DNA from: Candidatus Levyibacteriota bacterium
Lineage (GTDB): Bacteria; Patescibacteria; Microgenomatia; Levybacterales; UBA12049
Reading direction: 5' to 3'
DNA: 11,567 nucleotides
Assembly (NCBI GenBank): GCA_003173915.1
Contig: PPGL01000038.1
Coordinates: 1 to 11,567 of the forward strand
Of this stretch, positions 6,610-11,567 are shown in pieces. Within the stretch, counting starts at the first letter, position 1; each line of letters begins with the position of its first letter. The position numbers and the translations under genes were made by a program. Below the pieces are notes generated by a model. It was not told the origin of the DNA. It worked only from the letters and a program-made list of their open reading frames with translations, and did not search any database.

Positions 6610-7401
6610 TTATAAATTTTCATGCACAAATGTAAGACTTTTTTCTAGGGCTAAAAATTTTTCTTTTTTGCTTTGCTGATTGAGAAATTTAAAAATCTCA
6701 AAGGTAATTGTTCCGTTCCAACGAGTCCTTTTTATTTCCGCAAGGAGTTCTTTTATTGGCAAATTTCCTTCTCGAATTGGAAGATGCTGAACACCGTTTT
6801 GGTAATCACTTAAGTGAATTAGTCGAATCAATGTATGATTGTCTGAGAAAAATTTTACAATATCGTAGTTAACGCTTGCAATATGACATACATCCAAATT
6901 CATCGGTAATTGGTACTCCTGGCAAAATTCTTGAAAAGCGATTGCATCGTAGGTTGGTTTAGGAAATATTGTCGCTATTTTAGCGTGTGGATTGCTTTCA
7001 TAAGATACTGTAAACCCTGCAGCTTCAAAAAGTTTTTTGTATAGTAGTGCTTTCCTTGAGAAAGGTTTGCCAAACATAAAGGCGCTCAAATGATGATTTA
7101 TGAGTTTTACATCTGGAAATGCTGTACAAATATCTCTCATACGGTTAAACAGCAACTCCGGTGTATGAATCAATAAAAGCAGCGGTTGGTGCAAACTCGT
7201 AATCGGCATGCCAATCTTTTTACTGTATGAAATAATCTCATCTACCCCAAAGGCAAGATCACGAAGTGTTAGCATATATTCAATTCCGTCAAATCCTATT
7301 TTTTTTGCAAACGCCATTGTTTCTTCGTGTGGAATTCCAAAAATCCATGGATCAATCGAAAGAAGTGGACGACGTAGTTTTTTAATGTTTGAACTCGACA
7401 T
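6610..7401 (-). CDS. TIM-barrel sugar phosphate isomerase/epimerase-like protein (AP endonuclease 2 superfamily)
   Basis: The 263-aa protein fits the xylose-isomerase-like TIM barrel (PF01261 type) shared by sugar epimerases, hydroxypyruvate isomerase-like proteins and endonuclease IV. Strand-end residues that usually hold metals or substrate are visible: Glu41 in FDGIEYM, His71 in SLHQP, His103/His104 in INHHL, Glu135 in SYESNPH, Asp170 and His173 in LDVCH, His196 in IHLSD, and Glu235 in TFEIF. The segment HLPIREGNLPIKELL (206-220) matches the usual H-x-P-x-G-x-G-x-I region. It is a soluble protein without signal peptide. The substrate cannot be told; its length and lack of endonuclease IV hallmarks favour an isomerase-like role. 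It starts six bases after the 98-aa membrane protein gene, so the two form a unit. Confidence 0.8.
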   Translation of the reverse strand: MSSSNIKKLRRPLLSIDPWIFGIPHEETMAFAKKIGFDGIEYMLTLRDLAFGVDEIISYSKKIGMPITSLHQPLLLLIHTPELLFNRMRDICTAFPDVKLINHHLSAFMFGKPFSRKALLYKKLFEAAGFTVSYESNPHAKIATIFPKPTYDAIAFQEFCQEYQLPMNLDVCHIASVNYDIVKFFSDNHTLIRLIHLSDYQNGVQHLPIREGNLPIKELLAEIKRTRWNGTITFEIFKFLNQQSKKEKFLALEKSLTFVHENL

Positions 7402-7407
7402 ACAGAA

Positions 7408-7704
7408 TTATTTTTTTGAATACATATATCTAACCCAGAGAGACTTAAAAAATGGTAGCGTAAGCGTTGATAATAAAAACCCAATCGCCGGAACAATTGC
7501 ATTGATCCATGGGTTAATGCCAACAATAAACCACAGGTATGCCGCAATCGCGAGGTAAGTAAATACAATAAGAAGAAGTCTTCTTGTCCAACTGGTCTCC
7601 CATGCTTTATTTAACTCAACAGCTTTGTTTCGTTTTTCAATTTCTTCTATTCTTTTTTCTAAAAGCTCAATTTGTTTCATTGTTTTTCGTAATATATCAT
7701 CCAA
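7408..7704 (-). CDS. small coiled-coil protein with two transmembrane helices, unknown function
   Basis: The product is up to 98 aa. It opens with a charged helix likely to form a coiled coil (about 9-30, with LLEKRIEEIEKR), then a conserved-looking KAWETSWTRR (33-42), two hydrophobic helices (about 43-62 and 66-86) joined by the turn INPWIN, and a basic tail. The start is uncertain: TTG at 7704 gives the length shown, ATG at 7680 gives 90 aa, and neither has a proper Shine-Dalgarno. The proposed promoter places the transcript start at about 7708, only a few bases before the TTG, which favours a nearly leaderless TTG start. I recognise no functional family. It precedes the TIM-barrel gene by six bases. 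Confidence 0.7.
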   Translation of the reverse strand: MDDILRKTMKQIELLEKRIEEIEKRNKAVELNKAWETSWTRRLLLIVFTYLAIAAYLWFIVGINPWINAIVPAIGFLLSTLTLPFFKSLWVRYMYSKK

Positions 7705-7714
7705 CTTCTATTTA

Positions 7715-7742
7715 ATTGTAATACCAAACAGAACTATGACAA
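7715..7742 (-). promoter_or_regulatory. candidate sigma70-type promoter for the 98-aa/TIM-barrel unit
   Basis: On the minus strand TTGTCA (7742-7737) and TACAAT (7720-7715) are 16 bases apart; each is one mismatch from consensus. The -35 overlaps the last two codons of prfB. This would make the two-gene unit separately transcribed from prfB. Confidence 0.45.
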
Positions 7743-8741
7743 TTTTCGCAGTTCTTCTTCAATAAAGCCGTCTAATTCTCCATCTAGCACAGCGTCCGTA
7801 TTGCCGGTTTCGTGATCTGTACGCAAATCCTTCACCATATGATAAGGATGTAATACATATGAACGGATCTGATTACCCCATCCTGGTGCTTTGTATCCTC
7901 CTTTGAGTGCTGCTTCTTGTTTGCGCCTTTCTTCTTCTTGAAGTATCCAAAGCTTTGCTTTAAGAAGTTTCATTGCGCTCTCACGATTTGCTCCTTGAAA
8001 ACGCTCTGTTTGGGAAGTCACAACAATTCCTGTTGCTTTATGACGCAAACGAACAGCAGTTGACACTTTGTTTACATTTTGTCCCCCATGACCGCCAGCA
8101 CGGTAGAACTCCCATTCAACATCTTCATCTTTTACTTCAATAGCTGCGTCATCCTCAATTTGCGGCAGTACCTCAACAAGTGCAAATGATGTCTGACGAA
8201 GATTATCAGCATTAAATGGTGATTGTCTCACAAGACGATGTACTCCGGCTTCGAATTTTAAAAATCCATATGCATATTGTCCATCAATTTGAATTGTTAT
8301 ACTTTTAAACCCTGCTTCCTCACCTGGCGTTTGATCAATAATTTCATAGCTCCACCCTTTTCTTTCCACATACCGTGTGTACATGCGAAAAAGCATTTGT
8401 GTCCAGTCCATTGCTTCTGTTCCCCCTTGTCCTGAATGGATTGCCAAAATTGCTCCACTCTCATCATATGTACCGGAAAAATATAACAAGAGTTCGAGTT
8501 TGTCCATAATGTCTGAGGCTTCTTCTAAATGTCCTTCTTCAACTAATAGTTGCAACATTTCTACTTCTTCTACTTCTTTTTTAAGTGTATTTAATTCCTG
8601 CATTTTCTTTGCTGCTAATTGATGATTTTGCCAAAAAGAGGATTCAAAAGATTCTGCTTCGAGTTCTTTAATTCGATATTTTTTTGATTCAAGATTAACC
8701 TTTTCTATAATTTTATGTGCGCGAATATTTGCTTCGTCCAT
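7734..8741 (-). CDS. prfB: peptide chain release factor 2 (RF2)
   Basis: RF2 recognises UGA and UAA stop codons on the ribosome and triggers peptide release. The 335-aa protein has the RF2-specific SPF tripeptide (174-176) in VRQSPFNADNLRQTSF and the catalytic GGQ (219-221) in YRAGGHGGQNVNKVSTAVR, plus the usual helical N-terminal domain (1-90) with a tryptophan-containing SSFWQNHQ segment. It is slightly short against about 365 aa in E. coli. The N-terminus is complete from the ATG at 8741, and no CTTTGA-type programmed frameshift site precedes the conserved region, so the autoregulation known from many bacteria is absent. An in-frame TGA lies 15 bases before the ATG. Its presence means UGA is read as stop in this organism. 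Confidence 0.96.
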   Translation of the reverse strand: MDEANIRAHKIIEKVNLESKKYRIKELEAESFESSFWQNHQLAAKKMQELNTLKKEVEEVEMLQLLVEEGHLEEASDIMDKLELLLYFSGTYDESGAILAIHSGQGGTEAMDWTQMLFRMYTRYVERKGWSYEIIDQTPGEEAGFKSITIQIDGQYAYGFLKFEAGVHRLVRQSPFNADNLRQTSFALVEVLPQIEDDAAIEVKDEDVEWEFYRAGGHGGQNVNKVSTAVRLRHKATGIVVTSQTERFQGANRESAMKLLKAKLWILQEEERRKQEAALKGGYKAPGWGNQIRSYVLHPYHMVKDLRTDHETGNTDAVLDGELDGFIEEELRKLS

Positions 8742-8819
8742 ACGGGTATTTTCTCACAAACCAAAGTAAATTCCAAAGTACAAAATACAAATTACAAATA
8801 AAACCAAAAAAAATAAATA
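8742..8819. other. short A-rich intergenic region before prfB
   Basis: The plus strand here is almost entirely A, C and T, with runs such as CCAAAAAAAATAAATAT after the heptamer array. I see no convincing -35/-10 pair for prfB on the minus strand; TTGTAA- and TTTACT-like hexamers occur but the spacing is poor. No gene is present. Confidence 0.4.
8772..8799 (+). repeat. four tandem 7-base repeats (consensus TACAAAT)
   Basis: The units are TCCAAAG, TACAAAA, TACAAAT, TACAAAT in exact 7-base register, with a further related ACCAAAG just upstream. A matching but inverted heptamer array lies at 9159-9179, so the two arrays bracket the four-helix-bundle gene. Confidence 0.65.
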
Positions 8820-9189
8820 TCAAACTTTGAGCATTGAGGAGAAAATCTTCTTTAATTCTATTGCTTCATTATGCAAACCTATACATTCTTCTTTGTACTT
8901 CTCCTCATTAAGTTCCATCAATAATCTTAACCAATATGCTGATTCTTTCGCTTCTTTTCTGGAAATTTTGATCCGCATAAAAAAGTCTTTTTTACTTAAT
9001 GCCTCATTTGCTTCTATATAATTTCCTCCAACCGATCCTGATGAACGAATTACTTGTATTCCATATTCATGATTTGTTAGATTATTTGGTAATTTTTTAA
9101 TATACAGAGAACAATTTTTGGCAAAGTTAAAAGTTCTCTCTTCTAAAGAGTATATTTTATTTGGGATTTGTTATTTGTGATTTCAGCAT
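8820..9189 (-). pseudogene. four-helix-bundle protein (S23/23S rRNA intervening-sequence-type), frameshifted near its 5' end
   Basis: The minus strand encodes a clear S23-like four-helix bundle: SLEERTFNFAKNC, then IQVIRSSGSVGGNYIEANEA, DFFMRIKISRKEAKESAYW and ELKKIFSSMLKV to a TGA at 8820-8822. This frame has no ATG, GTG or TTG until the Met of FFMRIK, and is closed upstream by a TAA at 9173-9171. One base out of phase, an ATG at 9189 reads MLKSQITNPK and then stops (TAA, 9159-9157); that peptide is the N-terminus expected for the family. Removing one base, or one 7-base repeat unit, restores a single frame of about 120-122 aa, the normal length. So the gene is broken by a one-base phase error inside a heptamer array, or is sometimes restored by a change in copy number. 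Family members form helical-bundle oligomers; their role is unclear. It begins six bases after the Nramp gene stop. Confidence 0.85.
9159..9179 (-). repeat. three tandem 7-base repeats (consensus NNCAAAT) inside the 5' end of the four-helix-bundle gene
   Basis: On the minus strand the units are CACAAAT, AACAAAT, CCCAAAT. They fall on codons 4-10 of the broken gene. Because seven is not a multiple of three, each unit gained or lost moves the downstream frame by one base. The orientation is opposite to the array at 8772-8799. Confidence 0.65.
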
Positions 9190-9195
9190 AATGCA

Positions 9196-10470
9196 CTAAA
9201 ACTTAAACGCAAAGAACATTCCAACTGCAGCTGCTCCCATTCCTAAAAACGTCAGAGTAATAAGAACATTTGACAACCATCTACTTTTATACTCCCCCAT
9301 AATATCTTTTCTATTTGCAATTTTTCCAATAAGAAAAATAAGCGGAACAGCAACCACACCATTAACTACTGCTGTAAAGACCAGTGCCTTAAATGGATCA
9401 ATCCCAATAAAATTAATTATCAAACCTAACAAGGTTGCAATAGTAATTACGCCATAGAATCCATGTGCTTGCCTAAGCTTACGATATAATCCTTCTTTCC
9501 AATGAAATGCCTCAGAAAGAGCATATGCAGCAGATCCTGCAAGTACAGGAACAGAAAGAAGTCCTAGCCCAATAATTCCGACGGAAAACAATATCTGTGC
9601 CCACAAACCTGCGTTGGGAAAGGATTTAACAAGCGGTTCGAGTGCTTTTGCCGCATCTGCCGCAGAATTAATTGTTGTTATTCCACTCGTATGTAAGACA
9701 GTTGCAGCAACTATAATAATTGCCCAGGTAGCAATTTCTGAAAAAAACATGCCAATAAAATTATCTATTCTCATATTACGGATAAAGGCCCATCCAACGT
9801 GAGGTTTTCCTCCTGGACCAAGAAGATGTTTCTCTCGTTCTTCTTCTGTTTCCTCACTTGCCTGCCAGAAAAACATATATGGAGAAATTGTTGTTCCTAA
9901 AACTCCAGTGATAATGAACAAAAAGGCAAAATTAAACTCTATATGAGGGATAAAGGTAGCACGTAAAACTTCCATCCAGTCAACATGAATGATAAGTACG
10001 GTAAGTGGGTATGATAAAAGCGCAAGCGCTAACCATTTTAGAATTTTTGCATATACTTTGTATGAAGTATAAATTTCGAGGAGAAGCATACTTACCGTAA
10101 AAAGAAGTGTCCATACAGCAAACGGTAAAGGAATAAGAAGCTTTGCAGACGCTGCCATAGCACCAATATCTGCTCCTATATTAATAGTATTGGCAACCAA
10201 AACAAGAAGTACGACAGCGTATAGGACCGGCTTACTGTAGTGATGTCTAACAACAGCCGCAATTCCTTTACCGGTTACGCCACCAATCCGTGCACATGCT
10301 TCTTGCACTGCTGCTTGAAAAGGCAACATAAAAAAGGCTGTCCAGAGCATTCCGTATCCAAATTGCGCTCCAGTCTGAGAATATGTCGCAATTCCTGAAG
10401 GATCATCATCTGCAGCACCAGTAATAAGACCAGGTCCGAGTATTCGAAGAAAGCGATTAAATTTGTTCAC
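9196..10470 (-). CDS. Nramp-family divalent metal transporter, divergent member
   Basis: A polytopic inner-membrane protein of the NRAMP/SLC11 superfamily (LeuT fold), about 11 TM segments in 424 aa. Family match is clear in RILGPGLITGAADDDPSG (9-26) at TM1 and in GTTISPYMFFWQASEE (192-207) at TM6. The metal-site motifs differ from classical Mn/Fe Nramps: DPSG replaces DPGN, and SPYM replaces MPHN, so the coordinating Asn and Met are changed. Substrate is therefore uncertain (Mn, Fe, Mg or other). The start is uncertain: I chose GTG at 10470, which gives a normal N-terminus; TTG at 10497 adds nine residues from a repetitive CTTTACG stretch. Neither has a Shine-Dalgarno. Confidence 0.9.
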   Translation of the reverse strand: MNKFNRFLRILGPGLITGAADDDPSGIATYSQTGAQFGYGMLWTAFFMLPFQAAVQEACARIGGVTGKGIAAVVRHHYSKPVLYAVVLLVLVANTINIGADIGAMAASAKLLIPLPFAVWTLLFTVSMLLLEIYTSYKVYAKILKWLALALLSYPLTVLIIHVDWMEVLRATFIPHIEFNFAFLFIITGVLGTTISPYMFFWQASEETEEEREKHLLGPGGKPHVGWAFIRNMRIDNFIGMFFSEIATWAIIIVAATVLHTSGITTINSAADAAKALEPLVKSFPNAGLWAQILFSVGIIGLGLLSVPVLAGSAAYALSEAFHWKEGLYRKLRQAHGFYGVITIATLLGLIINFIGIDPFKALVFTAVVNGVVAVPLIFLIGKIANRKDIMGEYKSRWLSNVLITLTFLGMGAAAVGMFFAFKF

Positions 10471-10476
10471 AATATT

Positions 10477-10510
10477 AGCGTAAAGCGTAAAGAGCAAAGC
10501 GTCAAGTATA
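10477..10510 (-). promoter_or_regulatory. possible promoter elements for the Nramp gene
   Basis: Two readings are possible on the minus strand. TATACT (10510-10505) as -10 would start transcription near 10498, beside the TTG at 10497. Alternatively TTGACG (10505-10500) as -35 with TACGCT (10482-10477) 17 bases on would start near 10470, at the GTG. The first has no good -35, the second a poor -10. Confidence 0.25.
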
Positions 10511-10519
10511 ATATATTAT

Positions 10520-10702
10520 TCATTCGTCACTTCGCTTTTTATATTGAACTACTATCAGTATTTTGCCTTGAAACAAAGCGCTGCTGTATATGTTGCCATT
10601 TGAACGAAATGCGAAAACATTGAACGAATGATTCAGGGGGATTCCCCGACGCTTCGGGGAAGGGGTGAAATCCCCCGATGAATGGGCGAAGTGCGAACGC
10701 AT
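10520..10702. repeat. non-coding, GC-richer island with nested palindromes, MITE- or REP-like
   Basis: The core is a strong hairpin, TTCCCCGA-CGCT-TCGGGGAA (10642-10661, 8-bp stem). It is nested in GGGGGAT (10636-10642) and ATCCCCC (10670-10676), with ATTCA/TGAAT (10631-10635, 10679-10683) beyond a two-base bulge. Outside it, CACTTCGC (10528-10535) and GCGAAGTG (10686-10693) are inverted, and TGAACGAA occurs twice (10601-10608, 10621-10628). The base composition is unlike the AT-rich neighbours. There is no T-tract after the hairpin on either strand, so it is not a classical terminator. A 60-codon frame on the minus strand spans exactly this block but looks like a by-product of the repeat structure. 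Confidence 0.5.
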
Positions 10703-10800
10703 GGAGTGAAACAGGCAAGAGTTTTGCTTCTTTTGCGGAAAAAGAAGGAGATCATTTCCTCGGAACGAAAGAATAGAATTTTCGAAAAAAGAAGAAAGAA
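10703..10800. other. intergenic region with an 8-bp hairpin, no gene
   Basis: This part carries CTTCTTTT-GCGGA-AAAAGAAG (10727-10747), a perfect 8-bp stem with a five-base loop, in A/G-rich surroundings. No T-tract follows on either strand. I see no gene. It lies downstream of the 146-aa gene, so it may mark the end of that transcript without being a standard intrinsic terminator. Confidence 0.4.
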
Positions 10801-11241
10801 TTATAATTTATTACACAACTGAACACATGCTGCTTTTGCTGCGTTTCCCGGAAGACTTGGAAGTTGTTGTATTTGATGAAGCAATGCTTGTACTTGAGGA
10901 CTAGAAGACGCAATATCTTGTACACTCAGGTGCGTTATTTTATCTTGAATTTCACCAATTTTTTTTTGTACATCATCAGATGAAGGAAGCGTAATTTTCT
11001 CAGGAGTTGGCGGAAGAGTAGATGTTTCGGCTCCTTTAACATTTTGTCTTTGTGGAAATATACCAAGCTGGGGAAGTATAAACTTCTGTGTAACAACAAT
11101 AGCGCCAAAAAAAAGCAGTCCTATGACAATACCAACTGCAATTTTTTTCTTGTCCCACTCCTCATCTTCTAGACTAAACGAACTTTCTTTCTTTTCCTTT
11201 TTCCCCAAACCTGTCAAAGGATCCTTTTTTTCTTTTGGCAT
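10801..11241 (-). CDS. single-pass membrane protein of unknown function
   Basis: I recognise no family. The 146-aa product starts with a highly charged cytoplasmic segment (1-33, Lys/Glu-rich), has one transmembrane helix (about 34-52), then an outward-facing region with a Pro/Thr stretch (72-86) and a C-terminal helical part (89-146) holding two cysteines near the end (CVQLC, 139-143), the only cysteines in the protein. A CxxxC pair outside the membrane could form a disulphide or bind metal; that is conjecture. The ATG at 11241 is the natural start. It follows the EamA transporter gene by four bases, so the two are cotranscribed. Confidence 0.75.
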   Translation of the reverse strand: MPKEKKDPLTGLGKKEKKESSFSLEDEEWDKKKIAVGIVIGLLFFGAIVVTQKFILPQLGIFPQRQNVKGAETSTLPPTPEKITLPSSDDVQKKIGEIQDKITHLSVQDIASSSPQVQALLHQIQQLPSLPGNAAKAACVQLCNKL

Positions 11242-11245
11242 ATAC

Positions 11246-11567
11246 TTATTGTACCAAACGACGTTTTAGAGTGTCCAAACTTGTTGCATAAAATACACCG
11301 AAAATTATAATAATTCCGCCAACAACAAGTTCTATTGTTGGTCTCTCATGAAGAAGCGGAATTGCCACAAGACCACTTAAAAAAGGGCCAAGATATTGAA
11401 AAAGCGATGCGGTGAATGCGTTTGTCATTTTAATTCCAATTTGTAAAAGTGCATACGAAATAACATTGCCAAGAGCAACTACAACGACACTCCCCAAACC
11501 AATAACTGAGGGAATATCAAAGCGTACAGGAACAGTAGTTGCATGAATAACGTTTACAAAAAAAAGA
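11246..11567 (-). CDS. EamA/DMT-family transporter, C-terminal part (5' end beyond window)
   Basis: The frame is open to the right edge, so only the last 106 residues are seen, and the start is outside. The fragment is the second half of an EamA repeat: a helix in GLGSVVVVALGNVISYALLQ, ASLFQYLGPFLSGLVAIPLL, the LLHERPT turn that matches the family's LGE-R-T motif, and a final helix VVGGIIIIFGVFYA. These drug/metabolite transporters are inner-membrane permeases for small molecules; the substrate cannot be read. A TTG inside the fragment near 11497 is not a sensible start because family sequence continues upstream of it. Confidence 0.85.
   Translation of the reverse strand, partial: LFFVNVIHATTVPVRFDIPSVIGLGSVVVVALGNVISYALLQIGIKMTNAFTASLFQYLGPFLSGLVAIPLLHERPTIELVVGGIIIIFGVFYATSLDTLKRRLVQ

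Noticed and set aside
8772..8799. CRISPR array
   Set aside because: The units are 7 bases, contiguous and without spacers; no cas genes are present.
8742..8800. Programmed +1 frameshift upstream of prfB
   Set aside because: The N-terminal domain is complete from the ATG at 8741 and no CTTTGA-type site lies in frame; the upstream bases are A-rich repeats.
8827..9021. 64-codon plus-strand frame
   Set aside because: It is the antisense of the conserved four-helix-bundle coding sequence.
10520..10702. 60-codon minus-strand frame in the GC-rich island
   Set aside because: It covers the palindromes exactly and has a biased, repeat-derived sequence at its start. The second half looks more protein-like, so I leave a small possibility open, but there is no ribosome site or family match.
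10727..10747. 8-bp hairpin as terminator of the 146-aa gene transcript
   Set aside because: The stem is perfect but no T-tract follows on either strand, so a standard intrinsic terminator cannot be claimed.

Overview
The window is an AT-rich bacterial chromosome segment in which almost every gene lies on the minus strand. The mix of genes points to a Patescibacteria (CPR) genome, probably Microgenomates-like. It has compact gene packing, several small membrane-anchored proteins with Pro/Thr linkers and no close functional relatives, an S23-type four-helix-bundle gene in an A/CAAAT-rich intergenic setting, and few Shine-Dalgarno sites. This placement is inference from style and content; there is no rRNA in the window. 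An intact release factor 2 indicates that UGA is an ordinary stop here, unlike in the UGA-recoding CPR lineages.

Layout, left to right. (1) 1-1850, minus: an operon of a secreted beta-domain protein with a C-terminal membrane anchor, then tsaE, then tsaC/sua5, which is cut by the window edge. TsaE and TsaC/Sua5 both belong to the tRNA t6A pathway. (2) 1851-1932: a compact divergent promoter region. (3) 1933-2949, plus: a short DUF711-family protein, the only plus-strand gene. (4) 2960-6277, minus: a cell-division operon of a membrane-anchored small protein of unknown function, ftsE, ftsX, and a secreted coiled-coil protein ending in a C39-like cysteine peptidase domain. The last gene is a PcsB/CwlO-type effector candidate for FtsEX. 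A roughly 325-base leader with a hairpin against a near-perfect Shine-Dalgarno precedes it. (5) 6610-7704, minus: a two-gene unit of a TIM-barrel AP-endonuclease/epimerase-like protein and a small coiled-coil, two-TM protein. (6) 7734-8741, minus: prfB. (7) 8742-9195: a frameshifted four-helix-bundle (S23-like) gene bracketed by inverted 7-base CAAA-type repeats. (8) 9196-10470, minus: a divergent Nramp-family transporter. (9) 10471-10800: a non-coding, locally GC-rich island with nested palindromes. (10) 10801-11567, minus: a single-TM protein of unknown function and the C-terminal part of an EamA/DMT transporter running off the edge.

The prfB and ftsE-ftsX-hydrolase genes resemble the common bacterial prfB-ftsEX neighbourhood, here interrupted by the 98-aa/TIM-barrel pair and a leader. 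The most unusual points are the four-helix-bundle gene, whose frame is set by a heptamer array at its 5' end (possible copy-number switch or simple decay), the C39-like effector in place of the usual CHAP or NlpC/P60 domain, the leader hairpin of the division operon, and the palindromic island near 10.65 kb.
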